Shown here: positions 11,207 to 24,517 of the stretch, in pieces
Layout of the letters: the number at the start of each line of letters is the position of its first letter
How positions within the stretch are numbered: position 1 is the stretch's first letter
Assembly (NCBI GenBank): GCA_022496205.1
Contig: WTXD01000004.1
Span: forward strand, 1-64,000
Length of the DNA stretch: 64,000 nt
Direction: 5' to 3'
DNA from: Gloeopeniophorella convolvens
Lineage: Eukaryota; Basidiomycota; Agaricomycetes; Russulales
The notes under the pieces: generated by a model
Told to the model about the DNA's origin: nothing
The model's input: only the letters and a program-made list of their open reading frames with translations
The model's database searches: none
Translations under genes and position numbers: made by a program

Positions 11207-12057
11207 ATGGCAACCATCAACATTGGGGCGCTCTTGGAGTACCGGCGCTCGCAGAGCGTCCTGCGCCGACCAGGCGCTCTCGGTTTGCTGGATCGTAACC
11301 TTACCGCGATCGCTGCCGCGATCAAGGTCAAGCTTGCGAGAAGGACACAGGCCAACGAGCAGATGGGCATCGATGGCGAGGACCACAGGAAGAGTAGCGA
11401 CAGGAGAGTCGGCGTGCTCTCTGGTCCCCAACGCCATCCAAGTGTCCCCTCCGCTCTCCGAGGCTGCCTCGGCGAGTTACCTCTCGCATTCAAGATGGCG
11501 CTTAAAGAGCTCACCTCCGCCATGCTGGCTCACGCTCTCAAGATATGCCCCCCTCCCAATCCGTACATCATCATTCACTGACATCCTGACGTCCCTCCAA
11601 ACCATCCTGCGATACACGGAGGTCCTCGCTACTGTGGAGCCCGTTACTCCTCGGGCAGAGCTCGCCACATTTAGCAAGCGCGCGCCACACGTGTCGTCCA
11701 AGTACACGCAAAGCGACAAAGTCAGCAGCGGGAGCGTGTTGCCCGAGGACTGGGCCGTGCGCGGCGTGGTGCGACCGGGACGCCACGCCTTTGAGCGCAC
11801 CTTCTGAGAAGGCTGTGACTGGCACCCGATAGCCGGAGGTGAGCGATGCGCTCGAGATGCGCGCCAATTCAAATGCGCTCACCGATTCAGAGCACCTCGG
11901 AAAGGCACGTGGAACTACCAACGATGAGGACAACAAGCTCGCCTCGCGCAGCTCTGAGTGCTCGGCTTCCGGCGGGACAGCATCAAAGCGCGTATCATGG
12001 CATTTCGTCGATGGAGCACTGGGAGCTCAGGATGGCAAGGTGACGCGGGGTGGCTGA
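11207..12057 (+). pseudogene. Possible degenerate gene, weak EST1/SMG-like resemblance
   Basis: An open frame starts at 11207 (MATINIGALLEYRRSQSVLR). A second, frame-shifted block (about 11560-11807) reads DILTSLQTILRYTEVLATVE and ends with LPEDWAVRG. A third (11839-12057) is Ser-rich. The LPEDWAVRG string recalls a motif at the end of the EST1/SMG DNA- or RNA-binding domain, but no other hallmark is visible and the frames are not joined by convincing introns. I call it a possible decayed gene only. The opposite strand is open over much of the same stretch. Confidence 0.2.
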
Positions 12058-12717
12058 GGACTGTGCCGCCAGCTGACAGAATACCCTAGTCCGTTGACAA
12101 CGCGTCGGGTGCTAAATCGCCGCCCGTAATGACAGCACAATGCGCCGTTGCTCTTAGGTGCGTGTATGCTCTTAGACCGACGTGCCGGTGGCATGAGCAC
12201 CTTCTCCCCTGTTCTATCGGGGGTTTTTCATAGGGCGAAGTTGTTGCATCAACATGTAATGGTGTCAATACAATATACGCGGTTGTAGGCCACCCTGCTC
12301 CGTCTCTCAAACAGGGAACGGCAGAGATTGTTCAACAGGCTACACGTAAAGTTTGTAGAAGGCCCGTAACTGTACATGAGGAGAATTCGTCATTCAGGCC
12401 ACCTCGTTCCGCGGATGCAACGGATAATGAGACTTGTGCGTTCCTCAGTACGTTTCACTGTGACAGCTACATCTGAAAATGTAATTTTGCGCAGAGCTCA
12501 TGCTGTAGCACACGGCGAGACATGCTGCAGCCAGTGTCGACACGTGTCGAAATGCGCGATTATTATGTACATATCACTGGCGTTGCCCGGGACGAGAGTC
12601 GCTGCTGATTTAGATTTTCGAACATATATAACAGAGATGTATAACGTCCATCAAAGCCCGGCCTTGGTGCTCTCCGCCCCGCAGACCACTACCAAAACCC
12701 GCCGCCCCCTTTCCGTC
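12058..12717. other. Upstream region of the 545-aa orphan gene
   Basis: No gene is recognised. A TATATA motif in the context CATATATAAC (about 12623-12632) lies about 90 bp before the ATG I chose for the next gene and is a plausible promoter. The reading frame stays open upstream through 12376, so a longer N-terminus cannot be excluded. Confidence 0.35.
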
Positions 12718-14545
12718 ATGAACCGCCGCGCTCGTACATCAAACCCTTTGGGGCTCCACCCAGATTCCAATGAAGAGACACCCGATATGGTGGATGAAGC
12801 TGAGGACTATGCGTGGGTATCCGACCACAAAACTATCGCTCGGGCTGAGGCTGCGCTGGTGCCCATTCCCCCTCAACTCTCTGGCTCAGCCCTCCGTGAC
12901 ATATGTGATCTACTCCAGGTTATGTTGTGGACGTTCCCTCTGACTACGCATCTACAGGCCCTGAAGAACAACCAGCTGGCGCTCCAGAAGATCTATACGG
13001 ACTACAAGGATTTGAGGATAGAATACGACTCGCTTCTCCACAAGCTTAAGTCATTCAGTGCCAGTTCAGCGCCTCGTGGCAGAACCCGCATGCCTGCGCA
13101 AGATCAGCAGATCAAATACGCTGGGAGCAGGTTCTGCATAACGGAGCAGCTATTCATGTCAAGGACCATCTTAGAAATACCTCGTCCCGACGACATCGAC
13201 CGCTCTGTCCCCCCGGATCTCGATGATCGAGAGGAGCTCGATCTCCACATAACCGCTGCGCTATACGACAGCCTCCCGCCTAACATGCAAGAAGCCCTTG
13301 CGAATCCCAACCGTAGGCCAGGCTTCATAAGTGTTGTAAGTCATACTCCTATTGCGGCCGACAAAACGATTTGAACTGACCACGAAACCTGTCATCTCCT
13401 ACAGTTCTATAGGCAGTTCGGTCAGGAGCGCTCGAACACCGTAGGTTATGCACGCGAAGGAGCTGCAATCCTTCTTGGACTGCCACTAGGTGCCCTCGAG
13501 TCCGACAGTGATCGTTCTGCGCTCATGCCGAAGATGATCAGACGCTTGAGGGACCCCTCGGATCCGGACGAGGAGTTCCCAGAGTGGCCGCTTATACTTT
13601 TCAAGGATGAAGCACCCCCGGATTCGGGGAACCCGGAGCCCTTCCTCAACGAAGATCTTATCAAGGTGAGTACTAATCAACATAATCTTTGCAACTATGA
13701 TCCCTAACACGAGCTTCAATACGCAGTTCACCAAGTACATCCTCACCCGTGAAAAAGTCAAGCATGACAAGAACGGCAAGCCACAGATCTCGGCCACACG
13801 CAGGAAGAGATTGGCACTATGGAATGTAACCGAATGCACGTTTGGGATAGTGGCTGCAGCAGCAACTTTCGTACGTGCAATTTAACTTCCGCGGTAGACT
13901 AATTTTAAACTTACAAACTTGAGTCAACAGCTTCTCTTCGTTTGTAGCACCGACACCACGTTTGGGAACCAGAACCGTAGAGCCACTCTGGGGGCTTCAG
14001 GGACTCAATGGGAGGAGCGCTTCGAACTCTATAAGAACACCATTCTTTGCTCACCAGAAGAATTCCACTGCAAGCTTCTTCAGAGGTACAACGAAGTCAT
14101 ATTTGGTATCAAATCTGAGAGTGCTGCTCCAAGTGGGCATGCAGACAAGCAAGTGCGCACATCCCGTACTAAGGACCTCCTTATGAGGATGCACAAGGCA
14201 GGCCCTGCACTCCTGGACGACCCCAAATCATCTTCAGAATCCTCACCCTCTGCAGCATCCATTTTCCTGGCCTCTGCACCTATTTCCGCTGAAGCCACAC
14301 CACCTCCCGACTCCCTAGCCCCATCTAACGCTGATCTCGATGCTAAAGACCCCGGCTCCGAGGTGCCTGCTGACGATCTGCTGACTGTCACCCTGGGGTC
14401 CAAAACCCGGAACAACAGACCCAGTGGCACGGCACTCCATCAGAGCCAGCCCAAGGTCAAGAAGGGTGTACTGACAAGCAATGCACCTGTTGTCAGTGTG
14501 CCACGCCGGTCGGCACGCACTGGGAATCAGACTGTGGCCCGCTGA
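12718..14545 (+). CDS. Hypothetical fungal protein, four exons, 545 aa
   Basis: Four exons join in phase: 12718-13335, 13405-13665, 13727-13870 and 13931-14545. Introns of 69, 61 and 60 nt have GTAAGT, GTGAGT and GTACGT donors, so this is a real, intact gene model. I do not recognise the fold. The N-terminus is polar, then comes a helical, charged segment (about residues 85-120, LKNNQLALQKIYTDYKDLRI) with coiled-coil character. A conserved-looking core follows (FTKYILTREKVKHDKNGKPQ, then RRKRLALWNVTECTFG). The last 140 residues are Ser/Pro/Ala-rich and end in a basic tail. No signal peptide or membrane segment is seen. The start at 12718 sits about 90 bp from a TATA motif; an in-frame ATG at 12637 is the alternative. 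Its position between transposons suggests a lineage-specific or TE-associated family. Confidence 0.6.
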
Positions 14546-15330
14546 TTTATGGGTTATGCGGGATTGATGAGGGTTCCTGCCATGCCGTTCTGCATGCAGC
14601 ACAATTTCTGGTTAATAGTCTGTCGTTATCAGTGGAACAGAAATTGATAATACAATCAGCACTGTCACGCCTCCTCTTGTTTAGACTGTGTGGTTTACTC
14701 CCTTTGATTTGTCAATGAAGTTGCTTTGCCACGTCTGATGCCAGATGCTTCCGTGTGTTGACTTAGCCAAATTTTGTGTGAACCAGACCGGCAGGACTGC
14801 CCGGCACTCGCACGGTCAAGACTGCCAGTCGGTGACACCCACAAACTCAAAGTCAACACCCACTACCACCTGTTTCCTGCTGGCACCTCAAGTTGTTGCG
14901 CTCCCCTTCCCCCATATTACTTGCTGATGGCGCCGCGGGGCACCGCCAAGGCCCCTGTGCGACGTAGTGTATCACATGAGCAATGATCCCTGGCTCCTAG
15001 TGTCACCCCCATGATGTGTGATGTGGCACGACGTAACCGGCTGATCAAGTCCTTGCTGGGACAGCATTGCCATACATGACCACTTCCACATCATCGAGGG
15101 TGAGTGCTTGATGGGCGAGTGCTCACTCGTTGCACCGTAGTCTGACTGCTGCCTGGCCTAAGCTGACAATTCCGTGCGAAGGGCCGCTCCGCGAATGCCC
15201 CGTCCTGCCCCCTGCCTTCGTCGCTTGACACCCCGCCGCCGCTCCCCACCCTGGTCTGGTACCAGGAGTGGCACTGTTTCTCGCGAGACGCGCTGTCTGC
15301 GTGCATCGCTTTCTTGTATCACTTTGTGTC
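14546..15330. other. Intergenic, no gene recognised
   Basis: Short frames only. I see no domain, tRNA or clear repeat. The end of the interval leads into the ATP7/tubulin mosaic. Confidence 0.4.
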
Positions 15331-15925
15331 AAGTCCTGGGAGGCCGTTTCAGATAAGCACGACATCGACGGCTTCACTCGCATCTACTCCAGCCTCGGTC
15401 TTGGAAAGGGTACGCTGGCCAGCCTATCCTCTCTTTATCCTCCTCATCGTCGACCCGTTCCTCGCTCCAGAGATCGTCGCATCCCTGCAGGCATTCCGCA
15501 AGCGCCACGCGGACGTGCAGCGCATCGCTGGCCAGCTCAGCGCCCAGCCAACGACCATCGACCTCGCGCACTACCGCTCCGTCTTGAAGAACAAGGCCGT
15601 CGTCGACGAGGTGGAGAAGGTCTTGTGCGACTTCAAGCCCGTCACGTACGACGTCAGCGCACACATCAAGGCGATTGAGACATTCGAGACTAAGGCGGTG
15701 CGTGTCCCCGCCTTCCCACCTTTGACACACTATCTCATGGTCTTCCGCTATTTTTCCCCTTCTTTATGGATCCTGCGCTGGTGTTTCTCTATTGGTTTAC
15801 CGGTCTCACGTGTGCAGGTCGCCAGGGCGAAGGAGACCGAGGTGCAGATCGACGTCGAGCTGAAGGATCTCCAGGCGACGTTTGCAAACATTGAGGAGGC
15901 ATGCCTTCGAGGACCTTACAGTGCG
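15331..15925 (+). pseudogene. ATP synthase subunit d (ATP7-like) gene fragment
   Basis: Mitochondrial F1Fo ATP synthase subunit d is clear: FTRIYSSLGLGK, then a 61-nt intron (15410-15470), then ASLQAFRKRHADVQ, TTIDLAHYRSVLKNKAVVD and FKPVTYDVSAHIKAIETFE. After a second intron it reads VARAKETEVQIDVELKDLQA. The copy is broken. There is no start methionine: before FTRIYSS the frame reads KSWEAVSDKHDIDG, which resembles the N-terminal region of beta-tubulin rather than subunit d. At about 15900 a 2-nt loss puts the expected next block (PFEDLT) out of frame, and the C-terminal third is absent. The retained introns show that it came from genomic DNA, not a processed mRNA. Confidence 0.8.
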
Positions 15926-15949
15926 TTTGCGTAACCCCGCATCGTCCTT

Positions 15950-16360
15950 CTCCGTGATTCTGACCCTCCACTCGGAGTGCGATGGCCTTTACAAGAGTAG
16001 CAATGACCTCCAGTCCGAGTGCATCCCCGCCTATTACATGGCAACGGGACCGGCGCGAACGAACATGCCCCTCTCGCAACCCCAGTCAATCTTGAGCCCG
16101 GAACTATGGATGCTGTCTGCTCAAGACCGCTTGGTGTCAGCGTATTCTGCCCGGATAGCCTCATGTTTGGCCAGAGCGATGCGGGTAACGACTGGGCGAA
16201 AGGACGTGAGTGACTTCGATACTGCGAAGTCAGCTAGTCCCTTTGCGAACATGTGGATTAGCACGCGTACCGTGACTTGTCTTTCCCCCATGCTGATTAT
16301 TCTATATAGACTTGTCGACGCCGTCCTTGACGTCGTTCGGAAGGAGGCTGAAGGCACGGA
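15950..16360 (+). pseudogene. Beta-tubulin gene fragment, decayed
   Basis: Three separated blocks match beta-tubulin in order: DGLYKSSNDLQSECIPAYY (about 15978-16040), NLEPGTMDAVCSRPLGVSVF then FGQSDAGNDWAKG (about 16089-16205), and LVDAVLDVVRKEAEGTD (about 16313-16362). The gap between the last two fits an intron (GTGAGT at 16206). Functional residues are changed: the PRAVLVDLEPG region is largely lost and RSGP has become CSRP. The reading then runs into Thr/Pro/Ser-rich low-complexity sequence, so about three quarters of the gene is absent. It directly follows the ATP7 fragment. Confidence 0.75.
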
Positions 16361-16375
16361 TACCCCCACCCCATC

Positions 16376-17189
16376 CCACTCCATCCCGCCTCATCCTTGC
16401 ATGCACATGCGTCGTTGTATCTGAGCTCCACTGTGCGCCCGGCATTGGCACAGGTGCCTTCCATACCACCTTGTATCTGACGTGTGTGTATACTGACACG
16501 CCATGCCGCAGCTCCTTGCGAGCCGCCTCCATTGCCGTCGACGCCGCCCTCCCTTTCCGCCCAAGGGTTACAACCATCCCTCTCGTGCTCGCTCCCGCAT
16601 TACCTGCACCTACACCCCATCCCAGCAACGGCAGCCACGCACGCGCTCTTACTCCGCCGTCCCCTGCCCCTCCGCTGCCACCGGCCGAGCACTACCACAC
16701 ACCCCCTACAACGCTATGCGGTGACATGCACCACACGGAGCCATCACCGCTCCTTCCCCGCTCTCCACACCTGTACCCAAGCCTGCACCGCAGCTGCAGA
16801 TGCTGACGACTGCAATGTGGTCGGCCGGCGACTACTTCCGCGCAAAGTTCGCTGCCAAGGCGGGCCCGCAGCCGCTGCGCCCGAGCTCCGCGCCTGCCGC
16901 CACGCACAGGTGCGAGAACGAGGACGAGGACTCGCTGCGCACGAGGCTTGGGCTCGGTGCGGTGCGCGGTTACGACGCGGAGGACGAGCCGGCACGCGGG
17001 GGCGTCGGCGCATCGTCCAAGCTCACCGTGATGTTTGGGTTCGGCCAGGGACGGTGGATATGGCCAAGGAGCTTTCTGCTGGGCTGTGACCCCCACTGTG
17101 GACGATGTGGACGACAATGAGGTGCATGCAAAGACGACATGCACCACACGGAGCCATTGCCGCTGCGCCCGGCAGAGTGCGGCGCCATC
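16376..17189. other. Low-complexity intergenic sequence with a 22-nt direct repeat
   Basis: The sequence is C/A-rich to about 16800, then GC-rich. A 22-nt direct repeat (GACATGCACCACACGGAGCC then AT) occurs at 16723-16744 and 17136-17157. Between them a plus-strand frame (16800-17120) encodes a charged stretch with no family I recognise. No gene is called. Confidence 0.35.
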
Positions 17190-17640
17190 ACGAGTTATAA
17201 TAGCTGTGTAGAATTAAGTGTAATATGCATAATGGGTTATAAAGATTGGTTGTAAGAACAATGGCCACACAGCCATCAGAGTGGTCATATTATTGTAAGA
17301 ATGGTCGCACAATTATAAGAGACGATTTTTTCGTTGAGGCAATTATAAGATCATGCTGAGAGTATAATCGAGGCTGCTCATTGGACAATGTCGGGCATGG
17401 TCTGATAATCTCACTGGATCTTATACTCGGCCGGGTGGTCTGATAATCTCGCTAGATCTTATACTCGGCTGTGGTGGTCTGATAATCTCGCTCCGGGATC
17501 TTATACCCGGTTGCAGTGCCATTATAAGATCGACAGCTCGGCTTATAACCATTATAAGACTGATGGGATCTGAAATCCATTACATCGGTTATAATCACTT
17601 ATAAACCCCTCCCCCAATTTTGCGACATTAAGGCAGAGAT
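17190..17640 (+). mobile_element. MITE-like element with TTATAA motif array
   Basis: There are no coding frames. The stretch has at least ten TTATAA/ATTATAAG motifs and a 38-40 bp tandem repeat, and it ends with CCCCTCCCCCAATTTTGCGA followed by CATTAA. The end block and motif array match, in order, the sequence upstream of the Tc1/mariner transposase at 3066-3875. I infer a non-autonomous relative. Precise termini were not established. Confidence 0.5.
17398..17516 (+). repeat. Three tandem 38-42 bp repeats
   Basis: Units start at 17398, 17436 and 17475. Each contains TGGTCTGATAATCTC and then GATCTTATACYCGG. The unit carries CTGATAATC, the inverse of GATTATCAG seen in the array at 3646-3875. 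Confidence 0.7.
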
Positions 17641-17981
17641 TTTACGAACTGAGTAGTCTAATCCATGGAGGGTGAGGACCTTAATACGCTTGGATGGTGT
17701 GAGCTCAACAGGTCTGTTGAATGTGCGTTCGGTTACCTACCGTTCCATTTCGCTGCGCGCGCGTGTGGACAAACGCGCGTGGACTCCGGTCATTTCTACT
17801 TTATACTTACACACCAGCCCGGGCGCTTCGGCCCGGGCTCTCATCGTTTCGTACGCGCTAAGTCGCGCTCGCGCTCGCATCCCCTGCAGCGCATTTTGGT
17901 TCCGCTTGCTCCTTTTATTTGATACTGTATAGTTGTGGCTGATGGACATGTCATCGCCCCGAGTATCCTGTAGCCCCTCAG
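17641..17981. other. Unassigned sequence before the B-A repeat
   Basis: No gene is recognised. A TATA-like GATACTGTATAG (about 17920-17931) lies about 50 bp before the exon-like unit at 17982. The stretch TGTAGCCCCTCAG just before 17982 resembles TTGTAGCCTCAG at the same place in LTR copy 2. Confidence 0.3.
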
Positions 17982-18149
17982 TTCTCGTTGGCACAGCGCG
18001 CGAGATACTGAGGTGAGCATCTTTTGTGGTGTGTGTTGCATACCTGTACTTACCCGGCCCAGCCGGCGTCGTCTTGTGTACAGGTGAATATATACAGTTC
18101 TCGTTGGCACAGCGCGCGAGATACTGAGCCGGCGTCGTCTTGTGTACAG
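17982..18149 (+). repeat. Exon-intron-exon unit followed by its intronless copy
   Basis: Unit B (17982-18012, 31 nt) is followed by a GT-AG intron-like segment (18013-18062, 50 nt: GTGAGC...TACTTACCCGGCCCAG), unit A (18063-18083, 21 nt) and a 14-nt spacer (18084-18097, GTGAATATATACAG). Then comes a second B (18098-18128) joined directly to a second A (18129-18149). Both second copies are identical to the first. The layout equals that in the two LTRs at 2611 and 9026 although the bases are unrelated. Confidence 0.8.
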
Positions 18150-18547
18150 ACTGCCTTTGCGCGCTATCGAAAGAACCCAATTATCCTCCTTTAATTGCTA
18201 CAAGGTCCTCGGGCCATGGTAGTACAGAGCAAAGATGACTGACGGTGTAACTACAGTGTGACATGTGTGACGGTGTCCGGGTACTTTCCGTGACAACGAG
18301 TACATCACTTGTCCAAAAAATAATAATAATAATGGTCCTGGTCATCTCAGTCACAGTCAATTATAAACTGGCTCCCGATTTTCCGACATGTCATGCTTAG
18401 AATGGCCTCGACCTCAAGACACCCTTGGGAACCACACACAACCTCCGAAACCCGGGGCGATGCGTGCATCGTCAGATCCCTGAAGAGTATACTTACTACG
18501 GTGCGGTGGTCGCTAGTGTAGGCAACCAGTTATGAAATCTATACTAT
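18150..18547. other. Intergenic with a third CCC..ATTTTCCGACAT block
   Basis: No gene is seen. At about 18360-18395 the sequence AATTATAAACTGGCTCCCGA followed by TTTTCCGACAT resembles the end block of the Tc1/mariner and MITE-like elements. A short run of AATAAT repeats precedes it. Confidence 0.4.
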
Positions 18548-19566
18548 CTAATACCCCACTGGTTCAGCAATATCTTTACTTGACCGTGCATTAACAACAC
18601 TCAAATAGGTGTCTGATATATGGCATGTCAGTCAGAGCCGTGATCATATCAAACTTGAGAACTCACTCCAAAACAGGCTGACAACTCCGACAAAGACAAA
18701 GCGAAATTGCGGAGGTACGACGGAAAAGTTGATCATCTGCGTAGGGGTGTACACAAGCCTGTGTGATCGTTGTATGTCATGAATTATGTGCGTGCAATGG
18801 GAGTGGGAAATGGACGCTACAGACCAGCCACGGAGAAGCGTCGGTGCGTACATCTATTACGCAGTTAGCATCTGGGTTATACTCAAGGAACGAGAGAAGG
18901 CCTACAGTGTTGAGGCTGTCTATGACACCTGATGCACCTTTTCCCTCCATGATAGACATAGACGTGAAGAACCAGCCGACAACAACTAAATAAAAAGGTC
19001 AACTCGGCGCGCCACAAGAGCTGAGGAGACGCGAACGGGGTGCCATCACCGTTTGATCTATAAACGTCTGTAGGGCGGCCGGTCAGGAGAATCTGCGGAT
19101 TGACAATCGTGAAACGCACACTGTACACCGCGGCCTTAGCTGGAGTTGCAAAGCGTAATCGGCTCAAAAAGCCGATCCACTTGGAGACCGGGGGGCCGAA
19201 TAGTGCACCTACCGATTGAGATTAGATAGTTTGAACCAGTACATGATATACCACGTGGCAGCCAAAGCCAAAGCCAGCGCGCGTACACACCTCCGTAGAA
19301 CGCAAGACGTGCTGTCCGAGCCAGCTGGGTGCAGCGATAGTGAGCAAGGGCTTTGAAGGAAATAGAGGGTCGTACGTCATGTTTAGTGCCCCTCCGCTCA
19401 ACGGCTTGCTGAGCAATAACATCACCTGCACCGAAAAGAACGGCTGAGGTCGCGCATTGGGCCGCCAGAGGTCTCCTGATAAGCAGGGTGCTATAATCGG
19501 CGTCAGCGAGGGGAACTTTCAGCTTCACGAAGTGACGCACTTGAAAGAACGGAACCAAGAAGCCAT
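18548..19566 (-). CDS. Mpv17/PMP22-family membrane protein, paralogue 1
   Basis: Nine exons join in phase to give 186 aa: 19566-19541, 19490-19376, 19324-19291, 19208-19120, 19067-19037, 18985-18906, 18853-18825, 18758-18667 and 18612-18548. Introns are 50-82 nt. Family blocks in order: [108 protein letters not shown] and [13 protein letters not shown]. Mpv17/Sym1 proteins are four-helix membrane proteins of the mitochondrial inner membrane or peroxisome; the exact site cannot be read here. The start ATG at 19566 gives MASWFRSF directly before the conserved LLIRRP. It is divergent from the GH31 gene at 20013. All exons are intact. Confidence 0.9.
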
Positions 19567-20012
19567 TCGGTGTAACGAGGGCACGCGGCGTTGAACGCCG
19601 TGGTGGCTGAAGCGCTGACAGACGCGTTGAGCGCTTCATCTTGTTCCGCGACGGCGAACTTGGAGGCGACGGCCCCTCCATGCAGCGACTACGTAAACAA
19701 ACGATTGCTTCTTCCCCACGACAATATTCTTCGACTCTGTCCGAGGCCCCGAGCTGCACGCGGGCAAGGATTGAAAAAGGGTCTTGGACAAGGAGGTCAT
19801 GGGATACGGTGACGAACGAGGTCGTGATGACGGTCGTAGCGAGCATCTCCACCCGCTTCTTCCCCACCCCGTTCGCCGCCGTCCGCGTCTTGGAAGACGG
19901 GGAAGCTTAAGGGGTCGGCCCCGCACGGCTATATAGTCTGTCCAGCCTTCAGCCACCTCCTCTTCCGACTTGTTTAACGTCTCCCTGCAGTGTTCTCCTC
20001 CCCGCGTCAGCC
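19567..20012. promoter_or_regulatory. Divergent promoter between Mpv17 paralogue 1 and GH31 gene
   Basis: 446 bp separate the two divergent start codons. A CTATATAG motif at about 19929-19936 lies about 80 bp before the GH31 ATG and is a good TATA candidate for that gene. Regulation of the two genes could be shared; this is inferred from position only. Confidence 0.4.
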
Positions 20013-24020
<4,008 letters not shown>

Positions 24021-24517
24021 ACCTGATTCGCGTCGATGTACCAAAATTTCTACCTCTACTGTCTCTCTCTCTCGCTGTGCATAGTTACTTGCTTTCCAAC
24101 TGTACTCGAGTGTTCTACCATGCAACTATGGTTCTATTGTCGAATACACTCAGCTGCGCGATGTCATCGTCACGTCCGAGATGCTCGCCGTGTGAGGCCG
24201 TTCTGATCCGTCGCTTCGTTGGGCTCCGCTCTGTTTTGGCGTGTTTTGGCATGTCTGGGCAGGTGGTTGCAGACCTTATCCGGATCCACAACCTCCTCCG
24301 ACGCCCTATGCGACCGCGTCCGTGTTATACCGTCTCACATCCCCGAATCGGACCTGCACGCTGAAAGTCGCGCGGCGGTTGTCTGGTCAAAAATGCTTGA
24401 AAAATCGAACTCAAACACCGCCTTCCACCACATCCTCCGGACCCAACTCCGTCCCCCTTCACCTGAACGTTCGCAAAGTCGAGGCGCGCTCAATAGCCCA
24501 TCCGACCTGGTCTAGCC
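24021..24517. other. Intergenic between GH31 copy A and Mpv17 paralogue 2
   Basis: No gene is recognised. It contains the 3' end of the glucosidase transcript and the promoter of the next gene. I see no clear TATA box. Confidence 0.4.

Noticed and set aside
12376..12717. Upstream extension of the orphan gene to 12376
   Set aside because: The frame is open but crosses a TATA motif and the composition before 12637 is unlike the rest of the protein.
18013..18149. Simple tandem or segmental DNA duplication as explanation of the B-A repeat
   Set aside because: The missing segment begins GT and ends AG with a TACTTAC branch-like stretch, and the same precise loss occurs with GC-AG borders in two other loci. 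Chance deletion is unlikely.
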